This document shows positions 30,101 to 39,830 of a DNA stretch of 64,000 nt, piece after piece; the first letter of the stretch is position 1; each line of letters starts with the position of its first letter. Made by a program: the position numbers and the translations under genes. The DNA lies in the NCBI GenBank assembly GCA_905221615.1, contig CAJNDT010004669.1, positions 498,910 through 562,909 of the forward strand, read 5' to 3'. The notes below the pieces were generated by a model that made no database searches, was not told the origin of the DNA, and saw only the letters and a program-made list of their open reading frames with translations. Origin of the DNA: Symbiodinium sp. CCMP2592 (taxonomy: Eukaryota > Sar > Dinophyceae > Suessiales > Symbiodiniaceae).

Positions 30101-30291
30101 ACGAATCCTCAAGCCGGAGGAGAAGAAGGAAGGCATCGCGTCCACCGTCTGCTCCGAGCGGCAAGGCACTCAGAACAGCTGCTACAGCAGCGGGGTTGTC
30201 GGGCTGGTTCGGACACCGCAACCGAGGTGGAGCGAACGCAGAGTCTATCAAGACTGATGAAACTTCACTTCCAAACTCACTAACCAGTTAG
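27196..30291 (+). CDS. ORF2 C-terminal half: zinc-ribbon plus EEP (DNase I/APE-like) endonuclease
   Basis: Continues ORF2 after the frameshift. A Cys-rich zinc module lies at 27742-27858 (LCDLCKQ, FCYSCG, CADCR, MCEC). The region 28300-29640 reads as an endonuclease/exonuclease/phosphatase fold. Its landmarks are VVFNWGN (Asn codon 28321), ITLVLEAG (Glu codon 28456), VITIAIVHFN near 29040, VIAGDLNN (Asp 29161, Asn 29167) and SDKDWHSPLGF (Asp 29605, His 29617). These are the metal-binding and catalytic positions of DNase I, APE1 and LINE endonucleases, and all are present. The C-terminal tail is Arg/Ser/Glu-rich with an SRRRRRK basic run. It ends at TAG 30289; copy 2 has GAG there and reads on through a hydrophobic segment. 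Such a domain is not a normal part of copia elements. Confidence 0.7.
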   Translation, partial: ESPTEEITEKLEKVKLDQPKPETEYVQSSDEEPRKPKSPKKEKEKFLVLFDPETETYYRVNRSKLNLEYEEPADEEDLVREHERISARIRENTKHRISKSPSNPAMQQEMQERIWVSRWNRKIRSPLMIKDSEAPDEEEWDRPRESASSSSAPPNKERFVGVRRTAMSLNQRIRMLPRPDNPLCDLCKQPTGYFCYSCGTIVCADCRLTPQGKQRMCECVLPIDCLETSKVRAGMTSEERQFLYEAILTHEDVDLAVQKINMYCEHARSLFEKDHPGVDPCSLDDIRNNPPNTYDSSTEAPTLEEYKSINKSHINIKDSRTSHPASFLSLTGYEDKLVLDAHYEIVRNRMAGVNEKREYIEGSNPDSVSLNLVVFNWGNMDRAPVPAGNPKKKLKPEKGFDYHPLIDMCFNNSAHITLVLEAGALASEYSIATMRQHEYRGMLIHSPPKEPEAPSMYIGVKGDPTTDIALVHHFYRHRTMKPKNGGPKKRLWACHGAVCRLTFGYHSTIPEAKEWVHPYSGQRMTRDEFMQIIGYDPLKGKNPDKDGPTDGSYLSPEACLTLSNLDPSPILCEWNGHVEGDEPPEEDFESYAEIFSQEASNDLDEMWCTKGPYKVITIAIVHFNSFMTHKEEQRRELVNAFLNEVLPFKPDVIAGDLNNIASRITLKGGDVHPRNSLFSLYLEKKLAAFNKIAGRHSQVRHLCLNNSDQHRLARTDRLPADPAKKVADLDCINSYILDWSKTPHTASPSPREVTPAAERTYWERISDMWQDTNNNRDIDIRLFVSVKQYYSTFSNLDLWLSPSDKDWHSPLGFTIQPILTKGKHNRSDAQVQKIADKRKAYKQRNAEYWGYNDSFVYSSGNSWYDKSQPSCSHHRYGRFWEWPQPERPSEPEGPPPRRNQESSSSSQQDLPRSRSRPQRTNIVDKLNMSLEELDGLEEEPSPTKSDIEEHERETSNLMSAQRDEEEQEDESSSRRRRRKASRPPSAPSGKALRTAATAAGLSGWFGHRNRGGANAESIKTDETSLPNSLTS

Positions 30292-30620
30292 CAGGACTTC
30301 TCCGTCTTCAGCATCGCGTGGAATGTGTTTCTGCTGCTAATGGGCTTACACTGGATGTGGAAGCAGATTACCAGGCCTCCTATCAGATGTATGGAGCGCC
30401 AACAACCAAAATCAAAAGCAGCAGCGAACCAAAGAGTTCCATTCCTCGAACCCGAGGATGAACCGCAGACGCGTGAACCTCTAGGACCCAACAGGGTCAA
30501 TTCCGGAGAAACAACTGATCTGCGACCTATCTGGCATACTTCCCGAAGCGAAGTCTACCAGTCTACCATCTCTCAGACAGCTGTTATCAGCTCAAGCAAG
30601 CAAGAGATGTTTGCAAGAAG

Positions 30621-32030
30621 GTGCTGTGCAAAAACTGCCTCCATGCAGTACAAGTTGCGGAGATTCGCAGGAACGATCCTTTCCAAAGAGGTGATACACG
30701 ACCACGTGGAACCGAAAGAGACATTGAGCGCTTCCAGACCTACGATGATGCAAGTAACACTCCTCACATGACACAATTATTCAAGGATGCCTTGCATGCA
30801 CAAATGGCCGAAGAAGCCATGCAGATTACCTACACATCGATCCCCAAGGGATCCTCGGCAAAGGCCAGAGGTACATCTGCACTCTCAAGTGCCGCATCGT
30901 CATCAGCGCCCAAGGCAATACCACCAGGGCCTAACAAGGCGAACATATCACCTCCACCTAAGAGTCCTCCGCCAAAGGCGAAAGGAACAGTACCTTCTGA
31001 TCCTCCAAGACCAAAAGGTCCTACCAGAAGAGGAGGTCAAAATCGGCGCATTCAACGAAAGGCAGCTAGAGAAGCCCACAACAGTGGACTCTGCACCTAT
31101 GCAGACGCTGCAATTGACGAAGCCAATCAAGGCCAGGCAATTAACGTTACGTGCCGAAACATAGTAGCAAGACACGTCAGCTCTATCGATGCAACGGTAG
31201 AAGCAGCCGGCCATTTTACACAACGCGTGCTACAGCACGTAGAAACATATGATGAAGAGGAACCGTGGAGCACGGAGTTTCTACCAGTCGTGGAAGTCCT
31301 ATTCAGGAACTTAAGCGGCGACGAAACAACTGTCATACATGACAATCAAACGGTAACTATGCCTCTTGCGAAATACACAGACCTCCTCAGAATCGCACAG
31401 GCATTGCGAGGCTCTATCCAAAGAGACAGGGAGGAAAGAAAGGAACATCTTGACACCATCCAAGATACTCTATCCAGAGTGGAAATCCTTCTAACAGCAC
31501 TGAAGGACTCAAGGACAGTCTTTAACCAATTGGTCCATTCCTCACTAGAGATAGAGCGAAGAAATAACAATCTCAAAAATGTCCTCGAAACACTCTTTGA
31601 CGACCAAAGCTCTGAGGAAGACCAATCAGAATCTGACAATGAAGAAGTCCTAACTCCTTCTGCACCACAGTACTGGAATAGCCTCTATGCCCACGCCTTA
31701 TCTCCTTCAGGAGATGAAAGTGAAAGATCATGGGCGTCCTCAGACGGACAGCTTGAAAGAAGAAGGGCTGAACGGGCAAAGGCTAAGCAGCCGCAAACGG
31801 CAAAAGCCAAGGCAACTCCAGCCAGCTCACAAGCTGCTCCAAAGGCCGAGCCAAAGGCGATAACATCCAACCATGGATATGATACTGCAGACGCCGCCTT
31901 CACCAGGGCTGAGAACAGATTACTCGGAATCTTTTCAAGTTCCGAAGAAGATCACTCAGACCCGGATGAGCCACATCCGAACGTCTATGCTCGAGCCTAT
32001 GATCCAAACCTGGATCCAAATCTGAGATAA
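30621..32030 (+). CDS. ORF3 of giant copia element, coiled-coil protein of unknown function
   Basis: Up to 469 aa. The nominal start is not an ATG, and the real start or upstream fusion is uncertain because small indels differ between the copies at 30550-30605. It begins with a short Cys/His stretch (LCKNCLHAVQVAEIRR), then a Pro/Lys-rich linker and a basic patch (RRGGQNRRIQRKAARE). A region predicted to be helical follows (SIQRDREERKEHLDTIQ, EIERRNNNLKNVLETLF). The end is acidic and Ala/Lys-rich. I recognise no family. It could be a nucleic-acid-binding accessory or structural protein. Copy 2 carries the same ORF with frameshifts. Confidence 0.6.
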   Translation: MLCKNCLHAVQVAEIRRNDPFQRGDTRPRGTERDIERFQTYDDASNTPHMTQLFKDALHAQMAEEAMQITYTSIPKGSSAKARGTSALSSAASSSAPKAIPPGPNKANISPPPKSPPPKAKGTVPSDPPRPKGPTRRGGQNRRIQRKAAREAHNSGLCTYADAAIDEANQGQAINVTCRNIVARHVSSIDATVEAAGHFTQRVLQHVETYDEEEPWSTEFLPVVEVLFRNLSGDETTVIHDNQTVTMPLAKYTDLLRIAQALRGSIQRDREERKEHLDTIQDTLSRVEILLTALKDSRTVFNQLVHSSLEIERRNNNLKNVLETLFDDQSSEEDQSESDNEEVLTPSAPQYWNSLYAHALSPSGDESERSWASSDGQLERRRAERAKAKQPQTAKAKATPASSQAAPKAEPKAITSNHGYDTADAAFTRAENRLLGIFSSSEEDHSDPDEPHPNVYARAYDPNLDPNLR

Positions 32031-32337
32031 GAGAATCTCAGAGTTTCACAATAGTGACTCACAAAGCTCTAACAAGAGCAAAGTGAAAGGCTGCATAATT
32101 CGATGTAGAAAACATCACCAGACATGATCTTGTACAGATGATCTCTCTGACCAACATGCATGAGTGTGTGTGCAAAATGAGTGGAGTGTTCTCAGCAGTG
32201 TACTTCAGTGCTATACCTAGCATAAATAATATGCTGTTTTTATCATGAGTCCAAACTCCGCAACTGTGACAGTGGGCATAATAGTATATGTGTGAATGTG
32301 CGGCCATGCTTCCGGTAAAAGAAAATTAGTGTCTGTT
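32031..32337 (+). other. 3' untranslated region of copy 1 with polypurine tract
   Basis: About 300 bp of non-coding sequence, matched by 61136-61440 in copy 2. The purine tract AAAAGAAAATTAG (32317-32329) lies just before the LTR and would prime plus-strand synthesis. Confidence 0.7.
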
Positions 32338-32605
32338 TGAAACATAAACCTCTTCCCCGCCTACCCTCTAAAGGGGAGCTCTAACAGGTACCTACAGCAC
32401 ATGGCTGCATCGCTTCATTACATATACATTCCGCTGCCCATTGGCTTCACAGTGGTTTTACCATATTGAGACAAGACCAACTCTCCTCGTAGCAAGACAA
32501 AACAAAACATTGTCCCGGGTGCAGGCGCCTTGCCCTTGACCTTTAGGGAATAACTGGCATTACACCTCCTTACAAGGAGTAATTCCCTGGGGGTGGATCG
32601 GCACA
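32338..32605 (+). repeat. Inner LTR (3' LTR of copy 1), diverged
   Basis: 268 bp. It aligns to the 248-bp outer LTRs but has many small indels and substitutions (for example an insertion CCCCGCCTACC near 32355, and CCCGGGTGCAGGCGCC in place of CCGTGTGCAGGGCGC). The pattern of many homopolymer-like indels next to a long G-tract could be true age or uncorrected read error. Confidence 0.85.
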
Positions 32606-32770
32606 GGGGGGGGGAGGGGGGTGGGACGGGGGGGAGGGGGGGAGGGGGGCGGGGAGGGGGGTCGGGGGGGGCGGGGGGGAGGGGGGGAGGGGGGGAGGAG
32701 GGGGAGGGGGGGGGGAGGGGGGGGGCGAGGGGGGGGAGGGGGGGGAGGGGGGGGGAGGGGGGGGGGGCAG
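32606..32770. repeat. G-rich low-complexity tract
   Basis: About 165 bp of G-runs broken by A, C or T. It generates Gly-rich and Pro-rich shadow frames. It lies exactly at the end of the inner LTR and marks a possible mis-join. Confidence 0.85.
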
Positions 32771-34548
32771 GACGGTGTGGGCTTTGGTCTTTGGTGGCTT
32801 GGCAGATAGTTAAGAAGTTTGGGCTTACACTTATTAACTTATTATGCTGATGCTTAGGTTCAAAACAGACTGTCACGACGTTAAAAGTAGGCTTGGCGGC
32901 TTGGTCTTGGCGGCATGGCCTGCGTTTGGCATCAATCCAATTGAGAAAAGCCAGGCGCCCAAGCGATTGAGGCTGGGAGCCACCTGCTGGTTGTGACCTG
33001 GGGTGTTGAACTCATGCAGTGAGGAGTTCAGTTGTTGCCATGTGGTTATTTGTCTTTGTTGTTTGCAGCTTGGCTGCTTTGCTTCAGACCGGTACGTGGT
33101 GTAGGTTGGTGGCTCACGTTCACAGTGAAGGGGCAGTCGGGTTGTGTGTTTATGCTGCAGGGCAAAAGATGCTCGCTTCTTGGCTTCCTTCTTGATCTTT
33201 GGCCTGTGGCCTTGTTGTGTGTGTTGTGTTTGTGCGTTTGTCGGAGTGCTTCGGCCTTTGGCCTTGTTGCCCTTGGATTGGCGCTGCTGCTGCTTGATTC
33301 TTTGTTTCAGTCTTGGCTCTACCAAGAGGCAAGCCTGCAAGGCAATCAAAACAAAAACATCAGGCTTGCCTCCAAACCGTTGGCCGGGTTTGGAGCTCAG
33401 CTTCCTACCATGTTGTCTGACAGAATTTTTGGCCAACATGCTCCAGCCTTGGGAGCAGACGACAGCAGGGCAATGCGCTAATGCGCCTGCTGGGTTCTGG
33501 GAAAGACTTCGTGGACAAAGGAAGGTGCATTTGGCAGTGGGGCGTGACCCGCATCTGTCCATTTTGACTGGAAGGCCTGTTGCCAATGGCGGTTGTGCGT
33601 GGCTTGATTGGTCCTGTGTCGTGTCCTGGTCCTTGTCCTTGTCATGTTCGGTTCTGTTCTGTGTTTTGGCAATACGCCGCCTTGGAGTTCCTGCATCTGT
33701 CCATTGCGTGGGCCGTGGGCTGAGCAGTTGTTTGCCGATTGCTGCGTGTTGGCAAGAATGCAGCAATGCATGTGCTGCATGTGTGCATGGCGCAGCTTGG
33801 CAGTGGATGGCGTTGCCGTTGCCGTTTGCCATGATAACGGAACTTGCTGCATTTGGTCAAATTCCAAACGCCATGGGCAGGGCTATGCTTACCCAGTTGA
33901 AAGGAGCCCCTGAGGGGGGTGTGGAAATTCAACATGTACCGTTGGCCGGGTGCAGGCGTGGTACCTGTCCCGCGGTGTTAAGGCCACGCTTGTGCAGCCG
34001 ATGATCTTTATGATCTAGGCTCGCAGGTATGACAGTGGGGCACATGCGCCTAATGCGTCCACTGGCACCGACCCCTGGGAAAAGCCTCGACCTGCCTGGC
34101 AAGTTCTCCGAAAGGGGGCTTAGCCGGACATAATAGAGGCATAATGTTCAGGGTGCGTTGGCTGGCGATGGGGAGGCCCTCTGTGCTTTGTCACAGAGAT
34201 TGAAAATTGAAGTTGCTTGCTTGTCATCATGAGTCATCATGTCATGTCATGTCTTGTCATGAGTGCTGTGTGCGCTGTGTGGGAGTCTTTGGCTTTGGTC
34301 ATTTAAAGCTCGCACGTGGGGGAGGGAATTGGCAGGATGAGGGGAAAGCAGGCATGTTGCCAGCCTGGCCCAAGGCCCGCAACCATGCAACGGCTTTTAG
34401 CCGGGTAAAAACCTCAAAGTGTCCAAGTGGACTAAGTCGGAGAACGAACTGACATATCACTCACGCATTGTGTCGTCACACGAGTCAATGAAGTCTGCAT
34501 AATGACGATTATTGTGGTGCTTGCACGGAAGACAACATTCCCTGGCAG
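32771..34548. other. Gene-free stretch upstream of a host-like gene
   Basis: T/G-rich sequence with CTTGGC, TTTGGC and GCCTGC runs. Long open frames on both strands (minus 32873-33832, plus 33144-34004) overlap almost fully and show low-complexity Gln/Thr/Lys or Leu/Cys composition without domains, so I do not call them. A CATGTCATGTC microsatellite lies at 34226-34262. Further 5' exons of the gene starting at 34549 may be hidden here. Confidence 0.45.
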
Positions 34549-34679
34549 GTCTTCATGCCAAGTTCGGTACCTACGCCAAGTACTACGAGTTCATCTCGGA
34601 TCGGCAAAACCAGCATGAGCACAAGTCCTTTTTGGCGTCGTTAAAAGACACAGCCTCAGTATGGGACCGCCAGTCAAGA
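34549..34679 (+). CDS. Host-like multi-exon gene, exon A
   Basis: After CTGGCAG the frame reads LHAKFGTYAKYYEFISDRQN, ending before a GT at 34680. The frame is protein-like and the phase agrees with the next exon. No family is recognised. Earlier exons are not identified, so the true start is unknown. Confidence 0.5.
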
Positions 34680-34758
34680 GTCAAGAGTGCGAGGCATCGT
34701 GCATGTGGTTTGCCGCTTCTTTTCTTACTCTAGTTTTGTTGTCGAATGACTTCCTCAG

Positions 34759-34947
34759 GACTGGATCAAGCAGCACAACGAAGACCCTCAACGAGCAAAG
34801 CTGAAAAGCAAAGAACAACTTTTGGCAGTCAAGCGCGAGCTTGCAGTCGATCGTCGTGTGGGCGGCCGGCTTGTAGCCCCAAAACGACAATTCGTTTTGT
34901 CGTCCGCTTGGAGCGAGGCCAAACACGGTGTGTGGGACGCCAGCAAG
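34759..34947 (+). CDS. Host-like multi-exon gene, exon B
   Basis: After TTCCTCAG the frame reads DWIKQHNEDPQRAKLKSKEQ and continues through a basic stretch to GVWDASK. The next base triplet is GAC, so the donor would be a non-canonical GA. Exon C starts in the same phase after CAG. This pairing is the best reading frame fit but unproved. Confidence 0.55.
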
Positions 34948-35088
34948 GACCCTGGAGCATTAAACTTTAAATTTGAAGCCTTAAAACCCTAGTAGCAACA
35001 AAACCCTAAACCCTCAAGCCAAGGCCGTACCCATGAGTATAAACCCTTAACCCAAAGCCTTATGAATCAACCTTAATCCGGCAACCAG

Positions 35089-35635
35089 GAAGTTGAGCTC
35101 GAGATCAAAGGCATCAAGCAGAAAGGCGTCTGGCGGCTCGTCGGGGAAGAGGGTGTCTTCGATTTCGAAGAATACGAAGACACGGCCGTGGCCGAGAAGA
35201 TCATCGAACACGAGGGCGGGGACGAACCGTTCTCTGAGGTGGCCTTCGCCCGGAAGAAAGAGGCCATGCACAACGCCTGGACGGCTCAGAGCAAGGCTCG
35301 AGAAGCCGTGTCTGTCAAAGGCCCAGAGCTTGGCATGGAAGCCTTGTTGGCCCTTGTGCAAAACACGGCCTCAGGCCAAGGTTCTTCTTCCAAGCAGCGG
35401 CCTCTGGCCAGGTCTCGAAGCCGCTCGCGTGCTGGCAGGTCCAGCAAGGCCAGCAGCTCCAGCGATGAATCTGCCAGCGACGCTGAAGAGGGGCCATTGG
35501 CTGGGTTGTCGTTGCTTGTTTCTAGTACGGCATCGGCCAAGGCAAAGAGTGCCAGTGGCAGCAAACCTCCAGCTTCAAGCAAAGCAGGAAACGCTCCAAC
35601 AGGCAAACCTGGGCTCCTTCGCAGCAATTCATCAG
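35089..35635 (+). CDS. Host-like multi-exon gene, exon C
   Basis: It begins after AACCAG with EVELEIKGIKQKGVWRLVGE, followed by DFEEYEDTAVAEKIIEHEGG and a Ser/Ala/Lys-rich second half with an RSRSRSRAGRSS stretch. A GC donor (G|GCATGT at 35636) gives phase 1, which exactly matches exon D starting at 35900. The alternative GT donor at 35647 does not fit that phase. Function unknown. Confidence 0.6.
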
Positions 35636-35899
35636 GCATGTGGAAGGTGCGAATATGTTGTGTTTCTGGGTGTCCTTTGCATTGCAGCCATGTAACATTT
35701 CTGGACGTTTCTTGCTTTAAGGCGGTTTAGGCTTTAAACTAAAATGCCTGAGGTTTGAGGTTTTTAGGGTTTCAGACGTTTCAAGGTTGGGGGGTTTAAA
35801 GTTTGTAGCTTGTGCATACTCAACAATACTACGGTTGAAAAAAATCATAATATTATAATATTGTAGTACTAACGGTATGCACTTTTTGTCACCCGTCAG

Positions 35900-37254
35900 C
35901 ATCGAGGTCCAAGCCATCAGCCAAGGGTGCAAACACGAAGAAAGTGTCTGCGCCGTCTGCGCCTGTGGGCCAGGGCCACGGCAGCAGAGGAGGATCAGGA
36001 TCAGGACCAAGAACCGCCTTGGTTCTGGACGCAACACCAGCAGCACCCATGCAGTTGGACGGGCGTGCAAACAGAACCCTGAGGCGATGCCAGACGGAGA
36101 TCGACAAGCTCAAGAAGACCTTGCAAGACGTGGACTTGAAAGACAAAGCCCAGGGCCCACAAGCAACTGCGTCGAAGGAATACCGGACTCATTGCCAAAA
36201 ACGTGTCACCACCATCAACATAGCTGTCCGAGATGCAGGGGCTACGATCAAGGCGGTGGACAAGAGCAGCAACAAAGAGACCTTTGAAACACAGTTGCAA
36301 GAGCTGCAGCATTACACGGCTTTGAGCCAGGCTGTTGTGCGTTTGATTCAGATGATGCCGGCAGCCAGACCTGACCCCGAAGAGTTCATCAAAGTGTTGA
36401 GCGAGGTCAAGAAGCTAGACATTCTGGGCTTGTCGTTTGGGCCAGGTTTTCAAATGAAGTGTTTGATGGCCAGAGCCAATGAGAGTTGCCTTCACGGGGA
36501 TCATGAGAAGTTCACCGACATTTTGATGCACAGGTCAGAAGAAGCTCAGCCGCTTCTTAGCAGCATGAACCTCTCTGATTTGCGCTCCCACATTTGCACA
36601 GAGGTTGAAAACCGAATGCTGGCATCAATGCGAGCCATCACCACAGAAGAGCTCCAGCTTAAGATGCAAGGCAAGGCTTCCAGTGAGGATACACCCAACT
36701 TGCACGAAGCAACCTCCCTAGCCAAAGCAGTTGCAAAAGCATGCGCGGACAGCGATTTTTTGGCTAGCGACCTGCAGGAGTATGCTCAGATGTCCGCTGC
36801 ACTCCTTGACCAACATGATATCAAAAGGTTGGAAACACAAACGCTGAAGGTCAAAGAAAAGGCTTCTGAGAAGCTTGAGCGCGTGCAGGGCATGATTCGT
36901 TTCTTTCTGCAGCATGATGTTGGCAAGGATTTGATGTCCATGGCTATCAGCCGAGTGCAGGAGGGTGAGCTGGAAGCAGATTTTCAGGCCTTGGTCCGGG
37001 TTGCTGAAAAGGAGGTAAGCACTTTGGCCTGCGCGGCTGCCAAACCGCCACTTCCTGAAGCCTCGGGATGCAGCTTAGGACCTGATGTCCTGGCCCAGGC
37101 CATCGCTCCTGCGTTTGAAGCTGTAGCCAGCTTGAAAGCTTGCAAGTTTCTCAAGTCGAAGCAAAGCAAGAAAGCCCTGGGTGAAGATGGAACGCTTCCA
37201 GCAGAGTCTGTCGCGTCTTTGGAAAAGCAGCTGTCCAATGCTGCTGTCCAGCTG
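35900..37254 (+). CDS. Host-like multi-exon gene, exon D (large helical exon)
   Basis: About 450 codons after CCCGTCAG. An Ala/Ser/Gly-rich start is followed by a coiled-coil-like region (TLRRCQTEIDKLKKTLQDVD) and a long helical region with many Ala, Leu, Glu and Lys. It ends CAGCTG before GTGAGT, a canonical donor in phase 0. No catalytic motif is visible. Confidence 0.65.
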
Positions 37255-37528
37255 GTGAGTCCTGACTTGTCCTGCACCGTGACAGAGCATTTGCTGCTTG
37301 CTCCGGTTTAGCAACATGAATCGTATTGCCAACTTATTGCTATAAGGGGAAATGATAAACATTGCCCACTCACTTGAAGCGTCTAGTCTAAGTCATGGAT
37401 GAAATAAAGAACGAGCCAGGTGGAAGCTGAGGATGAGGTGGTTTTGGGCGTTGGGTGTTGAGGCTTGTGTTGATGTTCATTGTGTTGAAATGTTGAGTGC
37501 CATGAGTCTGGCAATGAGGATGTTGCAG

Positions 37529-38167
37529 GATCGTGTTGCAGTCTTTGGGGTGAGTGCTCGTAGACTGTGCAGCTTGCCAAAACCAAGGAAGGAAGCGTTC
37601 GATGCTTTAGAGAACAACTGCATGGTGAAGCTCAACAAGGCTGGAGGTGGCGGTGAGGGCGAGAGCCAAAGCATCATCAATTTAGATGACTTCCTTGCCG
37701 GCTTGACTGCAGCATCCTTGGCTGAGAACAAGGTTTTGCAGAGCATCCCAGCAGTGGCGGCTATGATCGCAGACTTCGCATCTGCGGTGGAATCCGTGTC
37801 ACAACTGCTGCGATGGGTTTTTCTGCGAGAGCCGGCTTTCAGCCAGGTTGCCAGCAAGCAGGAGCACGTTTCGCCTGAGGCTCTCCAAGTTTGGGCCGAT
37901 GCGGCTGAGAGCCGCCTCAGCAGCTTGGTCGAAGACCCCCAGGTTCTCCTCAGAGTCCAGACGAAGCTTGTATCGCCGGTCAAGCTCGAGCTCGCGCGGC
38001 TCTACTCAGCTGGCTTGGACAGCGTTGCGCCGATCGTGGACCAGCTCACAGGAAACATGTTAGGAGCGGGATTGACAAAAGGGCTGTATGAGGATTTGAT
38101 GATCAAGATCCCCTCGAACCACAAACTCGCAAAGCTCGTGGACGCATTTGCCAAGGCCGATTGCTTT
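37529..38167 (+). CDS. Host-like multi-exon gene, exon E
   Basis: Begins after GTTGCAG (AG at 37527) in phase 0 with DRVAVFGVSARRLCSLPKPR. It is helical throughout. The end is either before GCCGAT (38156, GC donor) or before GTTTTG (38168); both keep phase 0 into exon F. Confidence 0.55.
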
Positions 38168-38296
38168 GTTTTGAGATTTTGATTTGAACTTGAGTGAGAA
38201 AGAGGAGAGGGAGGGAGAGCAAGCAGGACAGGGAAAGGGAGAGGCGAGCAGCCGAGGCAGTATGCAGCAAGGGCCGAGCCAGATGTGATATGCCAG

Positions 38297-39319
38297 GTGG
38301 CCATGTTCCCGTCCAAGGTGTCTGAGAAGGACCAGGTGCGTTCTTTCATCCAGTCCTTGAAAACGCTTTCTGAAGAGCTGGCCCGGGTTATAAGCCAGGG
38401 CCCGGAGATTGAGGCGGCAGATTTGCTCAGAACAAAAATCGCCGATCCTACAACCAGAAACTTTCTTCATCAGCAAGTTTCTGCTCTTCACCAGCGATTG
38501 ACCACCGTTTCGAGCAATTTTGTGAAGGATGCATGGGCAAAGCACGGTGAAGTCGCCTCGATTCTTGATGATTTGCCATCGCCTGATGCAAAAAAGGAAG
38601 AGACCTATCGAACCGCCATGCTGCAACATTGTGGCACTTTAGCGCAGAAGTCAGCTAGCGTTGGTGCCATTTTAGAGACCCTGCAAAGCTTCAAAGCCGA
38701 GCTGGAAATCTTATCCAAGATTCAGTTTGTGGACGGGTTGCAAAGCGGTCTGGAATCGCAGGTATCGTATGAGCCAGCGGGAAGTGCAGACGTGTTTGCC
38801 GAACAGTGCAACAGGTCTGTGACCTTGTCCAAGCTTCATGTAGCTCTGATTGCTGCAATTTGCTTGATGAGGAACCCCTCGCTCACCAAGCGAACAGAGG
38901 AAGGCAAGACATTGATGGCCAAACTTAAGGAAGTTCATCCGACTCTTGTCAAGCACATCCAGGATTGGAAGCCCTATGCCACTGTGTCGACCCCAGGATT
39001 TCGGGTCCGTGCTTATGCAGAGACATTGGCTGCTGAAGTTTTGGCCGTCATCTCACCACAGGATCCTGCCAAGACCACAGATAGCAAGCGCAAGAAGAAG
39101 GGCAAGGCTGATGAGGATGATGATGATGAAGAGCGCACAAAGGCAAAGTCTGCCAAGAATTCTGATGCAAAGGCGAAGGAGAAGAAAGACAAGAGTGACA
39201 AGAAAGACAAAAAAGACAAGAAAGACACGACCCCGGAGGAGCCCACGGAGAAAGCCAAGAAAGCTGTCAAGGACAAGGACAAGGACAAGAGTGACAAGAA
39301 ACCGAGAGTGCTGGACTGA
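38297..39319 (+). CDS. Host-like multi-exon gene, last exon F
   Basis: Begins after ATGCCAG with VAMFPSKVSEKDQVRSFIQS and ends at TGA 39317-39319. It is mostly helical, with a highly charged C-terminal tail of about 85 residues (DEDDDDEERTKAK, then runs of KKDKKDKKD) like a nuclear or chromatin-associated tail. The whole gene (exons A-F) encodes at least about 1300 aa. I recognise no family. It sits 0.5 kb upstream of the methyltransferase on the same strand. Confidence 0.6.
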   Translation: MAMFPSKVSEKDQVRSFIQSLKTLSEELARVISQGPEIEAADLLRTKIADPTTRNFLHQQVSALHQRLTTVSSNFVKDAWAKHGEVASILDDLPSPDAKKEETYRTAMLQHCGTLAQKSASVGAILETLQSFKAELEILSKIQFVDGLQSGLESQVSYEPAGSADVFAEQCNRSVTLSKLHVALIAAICLMRNPSLTKRTEEGKTLMAKLKEVHPTLVKHIQDWKPYATVSTPGFRVRAYAETLAAEVLAVISPQDPAKTTDSKRKKKGKADEDDDDEERTKAKSAKNSDAKAKEKKDKSDKKDKKDKKDTTPEEPTEKAKKAVKDKDKDKSDKKPRVLD

Positions 39320-39830
39320 AGCATGCAGCATGGCCTTTGGCCAGGTTCGTCGTTGATTGCCAAGCAACATGCAATCAACACATTGCCCAGAGTTGCTGGG
39401 GCATTCGCTTTGTTCATGCTTGCTGCCCGTTGACGGCCCGTTGACATCTTGCTTGAGGGCAGCACTGAAAAAGAAGCGATGATTGTTGTGGCTTTGCTCG
39501 AGTTTACGTTGGTGCATTATGGCCGGCATGGATCCTGTCTCAAAGCTGTGTTTGCTGCGCTCGCTGTGTTCATCTCATCGTCATGAGTCATGAGTCATGA
39601 GTCATGCATGCAACGTCAAATCTTGAGCAGTGTGTTCCAATCCTGTTGCAAGCATTTCAAGCTGAGAACGCATGGCATAGAGTACACTTAGCAGAGGCGT
39701 ATGCGACATAGGCAGAGGCAAAGGTATGGTGTAGCCCAGCCCCAAGCCAAAACCTAAACGAAATTGGCCTAAACCTTTCGAATCAGAACTTTTGCAGTTT
39801 TGGATTTGGCATTTTGCCACAATCAGCACG
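39320..39830. other. Spacer between the host-like gene and the methyltransferase
   Basis: 511 bp. It contains a CATGAGT tandem run (39583-39609) and a CCCAAGCCAAAACCTAAACG segment resembling degraded telomere-like repeats near 39738. No TATA box is expected in dinoflagellates and none is called. Confidence 0.5.

Larger units (their letters stand above)
16663..32605 (+). mobile_element. Giant copia-like LTR retrotransposon, copy 1
   Basis: About 15.9 kb, roughly three times the usual copia length. The order is 5' LTR, primer-binding site, gag-protease (17013-19424), pol (19420-24882; integrase, methyltransferase-like domain, RT, RNase H), polypurine-like motif (24941), ORF2 (25107-30291), ORF3 (30621-32030), second polypurine motif (32316), 3' LTR (32338-32605). 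Integrase before RT is the copia order. Gag and pol are open throughout. ORF2 has one frameshift against copy 2, and the ORF2-ORF3 junction is disturbed. The two LTRs bounding this copy are not identical, whereas the 5' LTR is identical by eye to the LTR at 61441, so the true 3' partner may be that one. Confidence 0.85.

Noticed and set aside
32418..32876. Proline-rich and glycine-rich frames
   Set aside because: Both strands of the G-tract; not protein-coding.
32873..34004. 319-codon minus-strand frame and 286-codon plus-strand frame
   Set aside because: They overlap each other, are Gln/Thr/Lys or Leu/Cys low-complexity, and show no domain; openness fits TTGGC-rich sequence.
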